64,000 nt of DNA from Sycon ciliatum (GCF_964019385.1 NC_088655.1:23367576-23431575), one strand, 5' to 3'; shown: positions 1 through 10,563, counted from the stretch's first letter. A program made the numbers and translations. The notes: generated by a model from the sequence alone, not told the origin.

Positions 1-43
1 ACATTCTGAGCGTCGCGTATACGCGACGCTGGCGTACAAAGGG
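1..43. mobile_element. End of TTAA-type element with palindrome
   Basis: A perfect 20-bp palindrome (10-29) is followed by AAAGGG (38-43) and CTAA (44-47). Read on the other strand this is TTAG-CCCTTT followed by a palindrome, the terminal arrangement of the TTAA-flanked elements at 11,795, 42,403 and 59,992. The rest of the element lies outside the window, and its TTAA appears mutated to CTAA/TTAG. Confidence 0.5.
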
Positions 44-165
44 CTAAGGAGTAAGCGAACAATCAGATTTCTTGGTATCCACCTTTTTTCTCCTTTTTTC
101 TGGCTCATGTGTCTAGCTTTCAATCAAGTGTATCCATCTTTCTGCTTTCCTCTGTGCTTTTGCAG

Positions 166-492
166 AATGGCCGCAAGTCACTGAAGTGGGCTGTTTTGAA
201 ACTACATCACTTGCGATCTTTGACTCTTTGACCTCCGACAACTCTGTCTACGGGGCGACAGGGGGTGTGCATCCTGGCAGCTGCGCTTACAGCTGTGCGC
301 AAGAAAACATGCCCTTTTCCGGAGTTACTGGTGGAACAATGTGCTACTGTTTCGCAAGTCGAGATCAAATGACCGGTGCTTCCAACGCTACTGGATGTGA
401 TTCATGCCGTGGCTTTACGAGCTTTTCGCCTTCTGTGACCTGTGGTAGTAGTGCAAGCGACGATTATATTACCACTTACCAGATCACCAATG
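166..492 (+). CDS. WSC domain exon (WSC-1) of WSC/Ig/EGF gene
   Basis: This single exon encodes about 109 residues that form one complete WSC domain. The domain begins WPQVTEVGC and carries the usual cysteine pattern, including SCAYSC, MCYC and CDSC, ending near TYQITN. WSC domains are cysteine-rich extracellular modules thought to bind carbohydrate. The acceptor is the TTTTGCAG ending at 165 and the donor is GTAAGT at 493. Both introns are phase 1. It is the first visible exon of a gene whose 5' part lies left of the window, so no signal peptide can be judged. The next exon is the Ig domain at 2616; WSC followed by Ig is repeated three times here. Confidence 0.85.
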
Positions 493-668
493 GTAAGTAC
501 CAGTCACCTTTTCTGTGTTTGCATGTGATTTCTACACTGTGGCTGTGTGCAGTGTTTTACCCCCTTGTAGAGCCAGCCCATACCTGAATGGATCAATAAT
601 ACACTACACGATGTGTAATGTCCACAGACGGCATCGCAGTCAAATCACACTCAGAATAAATGAGCTAA

Positions 669-720
669 GGGGCCGTCCATAATTGTCAATCTTTTAAACG
701 AAACGAAAACTGTTTCGTTT
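669..720 (+). mobile_element. Harbinger-like MITE terminus, partial
   Basis: TAA followed by GGGGCCGTCC and an AAACGAAAC-rich start matches the terminus of the complete MITE at 51,721. No opposite end was found downstream, so this copy looks truncated or decayed. The end coordinate is approximate. Confidence 0.5.
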
Positions 721-1561
721 ATAGGTGGGTGGGTCGAGGACGAGCTCCGTTCTGAAAAGTCGATTGGTGAAAACCTATCCTTTCTGGCTGTCAATTTTTT
801 TATTTTTATTTTTTTTTTTACTGAATACCACAGTACCATCAGATGCTGCACAGCGGGGGCGGTGGCATATTGGATGGAAGTGGGGGCGGGGCAAAAGTAA
901 CTCCTCTGACCAAAGGTCTCGGAATCATCGTTACTCCTGTGCGCCGATACATAGGAGAAAAGAGACATTTGCATCCAAGAGGGAAGCACCGGCTTTGCAA
1001 ACGATAATGGGGAGAATTTGAGATTGAGATAGGACAAAACAATAGTAAAAGCAGTGAATATATTTTTTGGTCTGGGGATGGGGGGGGGGGGGGGGGGGGC
1101 GTTCCCTGAAAATAATCAATAATGCCAGAGAGCCCCTGATGACCAGGTTCACAAAAAAATATTTGAACACAGCTATCGTCAGGCTGGGTCGGTCCCGATG
1201 AATTAAAATTAATCTGTCAGTCACATGGGGTCTTCATGCATAACTGCCAGTTTCCGGGATCCAAATTGAGGCATTGTGGATCTTTTTACTCTCCTTTTAG
1301 ACTAATTCCTGTAAACAAGCCGTATTTGGGGTCTTGAGTGTGTGGTCGTGAGGGATCGAGGGAGCCTACAGACGGAGTTGGTAGTGCTCTAGGGTCCGAC
1401 CTAAAGTAGAAAGGAATTCGATTACAGGCATTTGTTCTCCGGATCTTCCATTCCCTGTCGGTGTGCTGCTGATGTCCGGTACACACCTGGCTGTGATCAA
1501 ATGCCCCAACAATTTTATGGGTTGCCGCTCTTGCTGTGTTGTGTTTCTCTGCACGCGAGTA

Positions 1562-1953
1562 CCGTACTCTCGTGATTAGTTCCCCTGCGGGCACTATCCA
1601 TTCACAGTCCGTCGCAGATGGGGCTCTATTCAAATCAGGGCAATATGCAAGAGAGGATACAATTCTTTTTATCAATGCTGGTACATTTACACACATCAGC
1701 ATAAAAAAAGAAGGCATAGAAAAACAGAGCCTAGAGATTTCTGTAAGTTTTGATGACTACAGAAACAGCAACAGGAACTGCGATTTTAATTCTGAAGCCA
1801 CCAATCCAATGTTATTTGGTAAAACAACACCAAACTTGCACGTATGCTTGGTCACATCCAGAGGGGGCACTATTCCAGAGAGGGCTATATTTTTCTTTGA
1901 CTCTTAGTCACAGGTGCACTATTCGAGAAAGGGTGCTAATCACGCGAGTGTGG
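1562..1953. mobile_element. TA-flanked MITE (CCGTACTC terminus)
   Basis: Inverted termini of about 20 bp (CCGTACTCTCGTGATTAG at the left; the reverse complement of CTAATCACGCGAGTGTGG at the right) are flanked by TA on both sides (1560-1561, 1954-1955). This fits a Tc1/mariner-superfamily non-autonomous element of about 390 bp. The interior repeats the phrase GAGGG-CTATTC also seen in the element near 5,027. No transposase is present. Confidence 0.65.
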
Positions 1954-2005
1954 TATGTGCGGAGCGGGATTTTTTTGTCATCCATCTACTCGTGACGGAT
2001 GACTA

Positions 2006-2348
2006 CCGTATTTTTCCGGTTGTAAGTCGACCTTTTGCGACTTAAAATAGAAGGAGAAAGGGCGGGGTTCGACTTACAACCGGGATTCGACTTATAGGCG
2101 GGAACTACCAGTATCTTACAGAAAAATGACCTGCACTGTATGCACGAGTGCACCATGTGTACACATTTTTGCCAGTTTATTGGCCTTTTTCAAGGATTGG
2201 GAAGTTGTACCCTCCAATAAGGAATGTTTACATGATTTTTTGATGTGTTAGTAGCAAGAGGTGGAAATCTTCAAAACTCAGAATTGAGACCTCCGGATTA
2301 GGGGGTTTGACCTATAACCGGGGTCGACTTACAACCGGTAAAATGCGG
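2006..2348. mobile_element. TA-flanked MITE (CCGTATTTTTCCGG terminus)
   Basis: Inverted repeats of about 27 bp pair the left end (CCGTATTTTTCCGGTTGTAA, then GTCGACC) with the right end (GGTCGACTTACAACCGGTAA, then AATGCGG). TA flanks both sides. The size is 343 bp and it is non-coding. A related half-element lies near 5,640-5,829. Confidence 0.8.
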
Positions 2349-2615
2349 TAGGTGGATGGCAGGGCAATTGAAATAACGGGGAAACTGCATGAGTCCCCTG
2401 CAGCATGAGGCATCCAGATTGTCAACGCAGCGCACCCCACACGGCACAGAGTGCTGCCTGTTCTGCGAAAGTAGCTAACCCATGTCCCGTGTGTGCATGC
2501 CGGCAGACACTAGCTAGCAGGTATCTTGTACAAGATCATGATATGGAGATCAGCAACCTTGCTATTGTGCGACACTTAACTTGATGTATTGCCCTTTCCT
2601 ATTATTTTCATACAG

Positions 2616-2933
2616 GCCCACCTGTTGGAGCTAAGATTACGTCCGCAGAGGACACTTTCGTGCGAAACAATGGTGAAACAGTGGAGCTGCTGTGTGAAAC
2701 GTCAACCGAAGTAAGCTCTGCAGCATGGTATTTCAATGGAAGCATCGTTCCGGTTGGTAACCGTTATGTGGTGGGTAATTTGTCAACTAATAGTATCACG
2801 CTGAGATTCACGGCCAGCAGTGCTACTCAAGGGAATTACACTTGTGTAATGTCAAATGTCAAGTATGTTCCCGCTGGCAACTATATGTCTTTGAGCAGCA
2901 ATGTCACGGTGATGGCTGGCGTGAGTGTAACAG
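2616..2933 (+). CDS. Ig-like domain exon (Ig-1)
   Basis: The exon encodes about 106 residues forming one Ig-like domain. It starts with the PP motif common to these Ig exons, then has the first cysteine in VELLCET, the core tryptophan in AAWYF, and the second cysteine in the GNYTCVMSN motif. Several N-x-S/T sites suggest glycosylation. The acceptor is TACAG ending at 2615 and the donor is GTAAGA at 2934, with phase 1 on both sides. An alternative GTGAGT 13 bases earlier would break the phase pattern and was not chosen. Confidence 0.85.
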
Positions 2934-4341
2934 GTAAGATTGCACGTGGTTGTCCGTGCTGTGATATGAGCTTATCTCCCTCTGTGTACGTGTGTGTACG
3001 TGTGTGTGTGTGTATGTGTGTGGGTGTGGGTGTGGATGTGGGTGGGTGGGTGGGTGGGGGGCGTGGATGTGTTCACGCGCATGCTTGTGTCTTCAAGAAT
3101 TTCGGTCCTTCCTTCCTTCAACCATCTGATTGGTTGCTCGTTTTGCTAAGTGGCTAACACTACACCACATTATTAGGAATGCGGCGAGCCACACGTTTAT
3201 GCCTATGGGAATTTGGAGAGGCTGAAGGCCACATCCACAAGCAGTGTGGGATGGGACCAGGCAAAATTGGCAGTGATTCTGAATAGAAATCCAGCAGCCA
3301 GGCTGCTCCTGAATCTGTCCAAAAAGGTCTGCCTGGCACCACGGCATCAGAACCAGACCAAAACAGCCTTTGAGCAGGACCAATATTCCAGCAGTTGTTT
3401 GCGCCTCAGTAACCCAGATATTGAAATCCAATGTGGTTCTTTTCTTTATATTGGAAGGGTGGCAATTGCCGTCCAAAGCCTGATTTGACTTGAATCTTTT
3501 CAAAACATTCCCGGTGAGGTCCACCAGACCCCCTGTAGTGTGCCCTTCGTCGACCTTGACCAATCAAAAGAGCTTCTGACGCTTGTGTGTACGCGCCAAA
3601 CTGACCACTGGTGCAGTTGGCCAATTGACTGTCCCGGCCTCCCTGGATACCAGTTGGCCAGGCCAGCACCTTGAGAATGCAACTGCACGATTTCTCAGTT
3701 TGTTTGCGTACATGCCTTAGATGGTGACCAGCTTGTGCTAGAGGGTCTCCTGCTTGTCACAGCCACTGGTGGAGTAGGCTGCTTAAAAAAAGCTAACCGT
3801 TTGAGGGCTGTCTGAGAAGTGTACGCGATATTTCCGAGGATGTGTATGCTTGCCAGCGCACCCATTGTCCTTAACTTGGCATCCTTTGTCCGATTATCAC
3901 AAAGAGCATGTTGAAAAGCTAAAAAAGTAGTTTCTTGAAGAAAGAAGTATCATTTGGCATAGCGAAATGCGAAACCACCAAATGCTGAAGAACAGAATTC
4001 AAATACACGCAGTTAGGAGAGTTTTTACTGTAATTTTCAAAGGCTTCGGCATCTGTGCTGCAACCCCGGAGGGGGTTTCCGGGAAACCTGGAAACACTGC
4101 AGGCTACGCGCCTGAGGTAGGCTTAAACCCTTTGTGTACCAGTCCCATCTCACATCATTGCACCGTAGCACGCTGTCTGGCGGCGTTCTTGCTCCAATCG
4201 ACTTGCGGTTTGTTGCGCTGGCCAGCTGAAGTCTGGGTTAATATCTGCCATGCCTGCAGGCAGCTCGTTGCACCAATCTGACGTTTCAATTCAATCATGC
4301 ATTGGCTTTGTCTGTATTTCGCTGGATTTATCGTCTTCCAG
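2934..4341 (+). other. Intron Ig-1 to WSC-2
   Basis: A GT/GGGT-rich microsatellite occupies roughly 2985-3062. A possible decayed terminus of the CCCTTTGTGTAC type lies near 4126. The rest (about 3,080-4,100) shows only short shadow ORFs with no recognisable domain. Confidence 0.6.
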
Positions 4342-4653
4342 ATTGGCCTGCTGTAACATCATATGGTTGCATCCTCTCTACCCCGGAAATCTCCGATTTA
4401 CCCTTGCACAGTAATTACAGCGGCTTGCAAACAGCCCACCCCGGTCAGTGTGCCTTCACCTGTGCTCGTAATGGAACTGTTTTCGCTCTCATCAGTGGAA
4501 CCAAGTGCACTTGCATCGATGCTCTACCTAGTACAGTACTGCTTGGCGCTGGCCAAACTTGCGGTGAACCTTGTACGGGGTACTCCGCTGATCCTATCCG
4601 AGGCTATGCTTGCGGTAATGGATCAGTATTTGCTGCTTACAGCATTCGAAACG
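4342..4653 (+). CDS. WSC domain exon (WSC-2)
   Basis: The exon encodes about 104 residues forming a full WSC domain. It begins WPAVTSYGC, closely matching the start of WSC-1, and contains QCAFTC, KCTCID, CGEPC and YACGNGS with a final AAYSIRN. The acceptor is CTTCCAG ending at 4341 and the donor is GTGAGT at 4654. Both boundaries are phase 1. It is followed after 2.9 kb by Ig-2, the second WSC+Ig pair. The domain is intronless, unlike WSC-4 and WSC-5. Confidence 0.85.
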
Positions 4654-4729
4654 GTGAGTCACGTGGTGTGCAATGACCCATGATGTTTACCTTTAAATGA
4701 AGTCTTGCTCGTGAATCATAGGAGGGACT

Positions 4730-4732
<3 letters not shown>

Positions 4733-4796
<64 letters not shown>
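4733..4796. repeat. (GT)n microsatellite
   Basis: An almost uninterrupted GT tract of about 64 bp lies 80 bp downstream of the WSC-2 donor site. Confidence 0.95.
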
Positions 4797-4798
<2 letters not shown>

Positions 4799-5026
4799 TG
4801 GCATTTTGCGAAGCAGTTTCTGTGTGGTTAGCCTGTCTCAGCGGAATGCAACAATTGTGGGGAACGAACATCACAGTAATTTGATGTATCATTGAGCATC
4901 GTAGCCGAAAAGGCGCGCGGTTTGTGGGAATTGCCAGCCCCTGGAAACAGCCACATGCAAAAGGTCGGTGTTGAACAATTTTTTTGATGTCCCAGAGTGA
5001 TGGATGCCCACTTGTCTGAGGAAGAT

Positions 5027-5452
5027 ACCGTATAGGTGGGAATAGAAGCCCCAGGGCACTACTTTTCCAGAAGACGCCCAGAGGGGGCTCTATTCGAGAG
5101 GGGCTTTGTTTTTTCAATAGAAACATCAATTTTTCACACCTTTCAAGATGATCGTTTCTGGCGCACGCGCAGTGTGTTCCCATTTTTGCATGTCTCTACG
5201 TTGACCCCAGAGGGCCAGAGCGATCCCGTACCTCCAATGTGGATCTTGTGATCCGCAAAGCACACTGTGTTGATCGTGCACACCGTACATGGTTCATGTA
5301 CTGCACTACAACGTACGGACTGTGGGCGCTCGATTAGAGCCCTGGGCTTTTATTCGAGATGGATCTGCATTACTGAGAATGCCTCTGAGGGACGGGCTCT
5401 ATTCGAGAGGGGGCTCTATCCAAAGGGGGGTCTTGAATTCGCGTGCGTACGG
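5027..5452. mobile_element. TA-flanked MITE-like element, tentative
   Basis: The segment runs from TA-CCGTATAGG to GCGTACGG-TA. The obvious inverted terminus is only about 5 bp, but the interior phrase CAGAGGGGGCTCTATTCGAG (twice, with variation) is shared with the MITE at 1562-1953. It is non-coding. Confidence 0.4.
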
Positions 5453-5639
5453 TAGTACACGTAGGCGCATTGGCATTGGGCGTACTTCCGGTTGCGTTTC
5501 ATTTGCAAAGTTGAACTCTGGTCGATTCCAAACGGAGTCAAAGCTCCACACAGGTTGGAAAAGCGTGGATGTTCACAGGTATAAGTTTGACCGGGGTCTC
5601 TTGTGAGGAGACTACTAATATTTTCGCTAACAGAAGTGG

Positions 5640-5829
5640 CTTTTTTTTAGTCTTACGAGGCTCTGCTGCAAACGTGTTTTCGAGAGTAAAAGCCACCTGG
5701 GAGTATAAGCCGCACTCAGATTTTTGTCACAAACTACAGACATCTATTCTGTACATCACCATTCATTTGACGATCGTACTGATTGTGGCACTAGTATAAG
5801 CCGCACTGAATTCTTGGGGTAAATTGCGG
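5640..5829. mobile_element. Half of a MITE related to 2006-2348
   Basis: GTATAAGCCGCACT occurs twice (about 5,702 and 5,797), and the right end, read in reverse, begins CCGCAATTTACC, resembling the CCGCATTTTACC terminus of the element at 2,006-2,348. The left terminus is unclear. Confidence 0.4.
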
Positions 5830-5837
5830 GTGCTTAA

Positions 5838-6559
5838 CCCTTTCCATGCCAGCATGTTTTCCTGTGTTGGCCACGCATTGTTCAGGCGCTGAGCTCAACT
5901 GTTCAAAGCTGCACGCGCACCTCAGAACGAAATTTATTGCTATTTCACTATACCTTGATGGATTTTCACGATCCGTGGCTTGTTGGAAAGATCTGGACAA
6001 CAGGAAGCCATTTCAGGGACTCACAGCGCGACAGGCATACAAGGGCCACTTCCATCTCCTCTCAAAGTCCCCCTACCATGCCTGAAAATAAGAAAACGAC
6101 TGCCTCTCATGTTTTCTTTCGTCTTCTTACTCATTGTGAACTGATTTTCACGATTCAAACTGCGTTGGAAAGCTGAGATTCAGTTGCAGCTGACTGCGCA
6201 CGCGCTGTGTCTAGGGGAAATCCCCTAGCCCGCACGAAATCGCGAACAAAAAATTCGAATCGATCGCCAAAAATGAAATTTGCGCATTCTGGCCGTTCAA
6301 TTTATCGCCGCTCGGTCATACCTTGTCGTATCTCGAAGATTTATATCCCTAGAAAGCTGAGCTCAAGACCTTTCCAGCGGTGTCTCAACCTTAGCAGTCC
6401 GAGATATTTTGACGGAGTTACGACAGTTTGTACACTCGTCTATAGCGCGCGATACACATGTACTGTACAGTGTACATTGTACAGTCCAGGCAGAACGCGT
6501 CCGTGGCCAATCGGCTCATACTAAAAAAACCCGTATACGCGTCCATGGCATGGAAAGGG
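5838..6559. mobile_element. Non-autonomous TTAA element (piggyBac-like)
   Basis: TTAA (5834-5837) precedes CCCTTTCCATGCC, and its exact reverse complement GGCATGGAAAGGG is followed by TTAA (6560-6563). The 13-bp inverted repeats and TTAA duplication are hallmarks of piggyBac-type insertion. The 722-bp interior has no transposase. It contains GGAAAGCTGAG phrases shared with related elements at 19.0, 30.4 and 52.4 kb. Confidence 0.85.
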
Positions 6560-6727
6560 TTAAAGTGCGGTTTATACACTGGAAAATATTGCGAGTTGGC
6601 TCCGGATACGCAATTTAATCCCTGCCAGAAGTACACACGACAGCACAGCACACTAAAGCCTTGTTTTTTCGGGCGGTCCGGCACCCGGCACTGCCTGTGG
6701 CCTTTGAATGTCCGTAAACCTGGCCTT

Positions 6728-6738
6728 TCCCATAGAAA
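6728..6738. repeat. Target-site duplication of SINE (left)
   Basis: TCCCATAGAAA is repeated exactly at 7065-7075 on the other side of the SINE. Confidence 0.75.
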
Positions 6739-7064
6739 AAAAAAAAAAAAAAGTTCACGGTTCGCGTGAGACTCGGCCAAAGGCCCAGTTTTCCGCATCC
6801 GCAGGAACGCCACCACCCTCTTGGATCAAGGCGCAGATGCAGCTCCTAAGCGGTGGGAGGTGAGTAGATCAGACCCACCACAAAGTGGTCAAAGACCGAA
6901 ATCCCATTCACTGCATCCATGTTTCCCTCGTGCCAGGCCACGAGTTCCCAATTAACTGTGGGTCGCAGCACGGCTGGAAAAAATCCTTCCGCTTCCAAGC
7001 AGGACTTGAACCTGGTACCCTCTGTTTCTCAATCATGGTCTTAGACCATCCCACTATGCCTGCC
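6739..7064 (-). mobile_element. tRNA-derived SINE, full length
   Basis: Read on the minus strand, the element begins with a tRNA-like head of about 65 bp: an A-box-like TAGTGGGATGG (about 7046-7056) and a B-box GGTTCAAGTCC (7002-7012). A body of about 240 bp follows, with homologues at 28.5 kb, 7.9 kb and 62.7 kb. An exact 11-bp target-site duplication flanks it. SINEs are transcribed by RNA polymerase III and move using LINE enzymes. The head is not counted as a functional tRNA gene because the cloverleaf is incomplete. Confidence 0.75.
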
Positions 7065-7094
7065 TCCCATAGAAACATAATACATAATGTGATT

Positions 7095-7450
7095 TAGAGT
7101 TGTTGTTGTTTCAAATCTTTATTCTCACGATAGCCAGTGGACAATAAGAGATAATAGTGTAAGAGAGGAGAAAGAGTGAGGAAGAATTGGGTGGGGTGAG
7201 CCTAGGGATTAATGACCACTTAAGTGTACGGGCTAGGGTGGTCGCTACCCGAGCATACAGAGTTGTGCAACAGCAGGGATATCTGGGATTTGAAGAGAGT
7301 ACGAGAAGGGATTTCGCGAAGCTGGGTGGGCAAGCAATTACAGTAATGAAGGGCCTTGTACAGGGGAGAATGGAGGCAGCGATCAGTCCGCAAAGTTGGC
7401 AAGTGCCAAGTACGAGAGCGACGTAAATTACTGACATTTTATGAAACACT
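7095..7450 (-). mobile_element. 3' end of a non-LTR retrotransposon (LINE)
   Basis: On the minus strand, a stretch ending near 7220 reads SPLYKALHYCNCLPTQLREI followed by S-x4-FKSQISLLL. This matches the C-terminal motif of many LINE reverse-transcriptase proteins (aromatic, N-x-LP, R, then FK and leucines). A short untranslated tail with a CAACAACAA run follows at about 7,100. Only the extreme 3' end is present, so it is a dead-on-arrival fragment. Confidence 0.55.
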
Positions 7451-7581
7451 ACTAGCGTTCTTGAATAAATTCAAAACCGGCGGCATCAAAGCCGACTCTT
7501 CCCACCTGCTGTCCTTTGTTGCCAATCTTCTGGCATGTGTTCATGTGTGCGTGCATGTGGTGCGTGTCTTCAATCTTGTAG

Positions 7582-7899
7582 GACCTCCATTGGATGCTAT
7601 GATCACTGTACCATCTGGCTATCTGCTTCGCAATGCTGGAGAGAATGTCAGCTTGACTTGCTCCATTGCGAATTACAGCGTAGCCACGTCTGTTGAATGG
7701 ACTCTTGATGGTGTGGCTATTTCGACCCCATCAGTGGATGTGTTCGACAACTCCACATCATCTACGTTGACGGTGACAGCTTCAAGCATGACTATGGGCA
7801 AATACACGTGTACATTCAGCAATGATAACTTTACTCCGCAGGGTGACTATGTTGAATTGTCCAACAGTGCCGTGGCCAACGTTACTCTTAGCGTCCAAG
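7582..7899 (+). CDS. Ig-like domain exon (Ig-2)
   Basis: The exon encodes about 106 residues forming an Ig-like domain. It starts PPLDAMITV, has the first cysteine in VSLTCSI, the core tryptophan in VEWTLDG, and the second cysteine in the MGKYTCTFSN motif, and ends LSVQ. The GDYVELSN stretch parallels GNYMSLSS in Ig-1 and GNYSDLPN in Ig-3, marking these three as one subfamily. The acceptor is CTTGTAG ending at 7581 and the donor is GTGAGA at 7900. Both introns are phase 1. Confidence 0.87.
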
Positions 7900-7914
7900 G
7901 TGAGAGATCACAAT

Positions 7915-8004
7915 ACTGTTTATCACCAATGGATGCAATGAGTGGGATTTTCGGTCTTTGACCACTTTGTAGTGGGTCTGATCTACTCACCGCCCATCTG
8001 CACC
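7915..8004 (+). mobile_element. SINE body fragment
   Basis: The segment matches, in plus orientation, the inner body of the SINE at 6739-7064 (GGATGCAATGAGTGGGATTT, then the ACTTTGTAGTGGGTCTGATC phrase). It stops at CTGCACC exactly where TTAACCCTTTGTGTAC begins, so a TTAA-type element probably inserted into it. Confidence 0.6.
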
Positions 8005-8060
8005 TTAACCCTTTGTGTACTACAAATTTCGATCCCAAGGAATCGAAACTTCGAGGCCGT
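8005..8060. mobile_element. Terminus of a TTAA-type element
   Basis: TTAA (8005-8008) followed by CCCTTTGTGTAC has the same layout as the complete TTAA elements. No matching opposite end was found, so the extent is unknown; the end coordinate is arbitrary. Confidence 0.4.
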
Positions 8061-9226
8061 TTTTTTCTTGTCCATCTAAATGTCCAAAGAGTACAGACTG
8101 ATCCACGTCAAGATAGAGTAGATTACGGATGTTTCCAAGAACACTTCGAATTCCACCAAGACTTGCCACGGGCTTGCTGTGTCACGGAAGGCACACTGAA
8201 GAATAAAAACAATTGGTGGACAAGCCAGTAGCTAGCTACTCTCATTGTAAAGCTTTCTTTCTGGCATTTTAATGTGTGTGTGCCCTCTCTTGCAAGTGTA
8301 ACCAGTTTCTGTCAGTTCCTGAGCACTTCTGGATACTGGGCTATTGTTCCTGGGCTACTTTGCTTTGTGATTTCTTCTGCCTTCCTGTCATTCTATTTCT
8401 TTTCCCCTTTTCTTCTTTCCATCCATATGCGCCTTCATGTGGATGGGCCCAGTTCCCTTTTAATGTGCGAAGTTAGATACATACAAACACACAAAATAAA
8501 ACCTTTTTTTAGAGAATGAGTGGTGCATCTCACAATTATGGTTGACAAGGATAGAAATTAATTTCTACAAAACTTTTCCAGACGAAAACAGCATTGTCAG
8601 TGGATAAAGAATATCGTACGTATTTCTATCTTTGTTAACCATATGTACCACTTTTTGTCCAAAAAAAGGATTTGCTACACTGAAGATTGTCAATCGAGTG
8701 CTCCAGCCCCATTTACAGTTTGGTGTGAAGCAGCACACTGGTAACGTATCCGCATGTAGTGCACTTTACCACGTTCTGGCCAGAGGAACAGCGCGCCTTT
8801 CTAGGCCGACTGCACCAGCATACTAGTACGCTGGGCAACGGACTGAATCAAACATTTTCTCAGCACCCATATCGGATTTTGCACGGGTTCCCCGGGCAAC
8901 CCGGCACCCGCCCTATGTGCGCTCTGATAGGCACACGCGTCGTGGATGTCGGAAGGTATTTTGGGTGGTACGGTCAGCCACCTGAAGTACCAATTACTCG
9001 TGGGTTTGAGGTGGCTCCTCTGAAAATGTTTGAAATTTTGAGCCCAGATCAGTGCTGTATATTCATTTCCAGGGTACCGGGGAAAAAGATTAGTACACTG
9101 AATACTGTAGTGTCCATAGCATGTCTAACACCGCTGCGTGTACAGAAATACCAGGGAAGCTACGTGCTTGGAGAACATGGCCCTATTTCATGGCATGCGT
9201 TCCTGTGCAATGTGTGTTGTGCTTAG

Positions 9227-9574
9227 AATACCCAAGCGCTCGCTACGAAGAATGTGTGCCTGTCGCGAGTGCAGCAGCGAACTTGAGCACGGTGATGGGT
9301 GTGTATGATAGCACCATGACACAGATACCAGGCAAGTGCGCCTACGAATGTGCTCGGCAGCGACAGCCTTACGCGTGGCTTTCACCAAGCACGTGTCAGT
9401 GTTCAGAAACCCCACCAGCACCAACGCCAGCACCGACAATGATGACGGCAGCAACAACAGCAACGATGTCGACAGCAGGAACATGTGGAGATATTTGCAA
9501 TGGCTATGCAGGCAGGACTACGCCATACAACTGTGGAAGTTCTTCACAATATGCAGTTTACCAGATAGCAAACA
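9227..9574 (+). CDS. WSC domain exon (WSC-3) with Thr/Pro-rich insert
   Basis: The exon encodes about 116 residues. The WSC domain starts YPSARYEEC, then KCAYEC and TCQCSE, and ends CGDICNGY ... YNCGSSSQYAVYQIAN. Between the CQC motif and CGDIC lies a low-complexity Thr/Ala/Pro insert of about 25 residues (starting TPPAPTPAPT), making it longer than WSC-1 and WSC-2. Such inserts are commonly O-glycosylated; that is inference here. The acceptor is GCTTAG ending at 9226 and the donor is GTAAGT at 9575, with phase 1 on both sides. Confidence 0.83.
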
Positions 9575-10093
9575 GTAAGTTCTACAGGCATGGGCATCTA
9601 GATGAAATGCCATAGGAGATTGAAGAAGGGAGGCACAGATACTATGTACATGTAGTACTTTGAGAAGAAGGGAACGAAAACGTTCCATACATATGATACA
9701 TTTTCTAATTGGCTGGTGGTGCGTTCTTGCGTAGATGCGTGCGTAGATTAAACATGTTTTGTAATATGTTCAGCCTCCGTCCTAGTTTCAGGTTATGTGA
9801 TATTGAACATGTTTTAATGGTTATCCATCGCAGAGTCCTGGATATTTGATAACTGTATTTTATATCTCTGGATCTTAGTGGGTGAGGTAGAGGGGGTGGC
9901 GGGGGTTGAGGGGGGGGGGGGGAGGGGGGAAGGGGGGGGGGGGTGCACACACGCATGGGTGCATTGGTTTGTGCTATGGTGTGTGTACGCGCATGTGCAC
10001 ACACTTGTGTGTTTTGATAGGCATTCATCTCTGTCCCTGTGTATGTGTATGTGTGTGTGTGCCTTGTCTGTGGTTTTACGCTTGCAAACGTAG
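9575..10093 (+). other. Intron WSC-3 to Ig-3
   Basis: This short intron holds a GGAACGAAAACGTTCC hairpin near 9670 (also near 31,480), a G-rich stretch at 9,903-9,943 with runs of 12-13 G, and GT-rich sequence up to the acceptor. No gene is seen. Confidence 0.6.
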
Positions 10094-10393
10094 CTCCGCC
10101 ACTGTCGGTCTCGATTCTCCCATCCACTGCGATTATCGCGGTTAAAGGCAATGCCGTCGAAGTGTCCTGTTCTGCTAATGCCGGTAGTCGGGTTACTGCA
10201 ATAGACATTCTGAAGGGTGGCACCATCCTGGCGACGTCAATGAGAACTAGAGTCAATCTCACACTCTCACCTGTCGACTCTATTAATGCTGGTCCATACA
10301 TCTGTATAGCAAGAAATGATAACTTCAATCCAACAGGAAACTACAGCGATCTGCCCAACAACGTTAATGCAACTTTCACTCTCACCGTTCAAG
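10094..10393 (+). CDS. Ig-like domain exon (Ig-3)
   Basis: The exon encodes 100 residues of an Ig-like domain starting PPLSVSIL. The two core cysteines are present in VEVSCSAN and AGPYICIARN. The expected core tryptophan is replaced in the segment TAIDILKGG, which is unusual for an Ig fold. It ends FTLTVQ. The acceptor is AACGTAG ending at 10,093 and the donor is GTCGGT at 10,394, weaker than the other donors of the gene. Both boundaries are phase 1. It completes the third WSC+Ig pair. Confidence 0.8.
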
Positions 10394-10563
10394 GTCGGTC
10401 TCTGTTTGATCATTCAAGAAGGGATGTGCTGGTTGTATTGTGTTGTGCCCTTTCATCGTATGTCGATGTTTCTTTTTGTGGTGTGCAGTTAGATGCGGCT
10501 CAAAATGGACATTTTGTGTCCGAGAAACGTGTGCAAGACACATGCTGGGCAAGGAACCTGCTA

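Larger units (their letters stand above)
493..2615 (+). other. Intron WSC-1 to Ig-1, repeat-filled
   Basis: This 2.1-kb intron holds a Harbinger-like MITE end near 669, a run of 20 G (1080-1099) and two complete TA-flanked MITEs (1562-1953 and 2006-2348). The remaining sequence shows no recognisable coding or RNA gene. Confidence 0.7.
4654..7581 (+). other. Intron WSC-2 to Ig-2, dense repeats
   Basis: This 2.9-kb intron carries a GT microsatellite, MITE-like sequence at 5,027-5,452 and 5,640-5,829, a TTAA-flanked element (5,838-6,559), a SINE with target-site duplication (6,739-7,064) and a LINE tail (about 7,095-7,450). Little unexplained sequence remains. Confidence 0.7.
7900..9226 (+). 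other. Intron Ig-2 to WSC-3
   Basis: This holds a SINE body fragment (7915-8004) cut by a TTAA-CCCTTT terminus. From about 8,050 to 9,200 I see no recognisable gene, RNA or complete element. Confidence 0.6.

Noticed and set aside
3093-3563. 156-codon minus-strand frame in the intron before WSC-2
   Set aside because: No domain, no related copy in the window and no splice or start context; treated as chance.
6998-7064. tRNA gene on the minus strand
   Set aside because: A- and B-box motifs are present, but a full cloverleaf is not evident and the sequence is the head of a SINE with target-site duplication.
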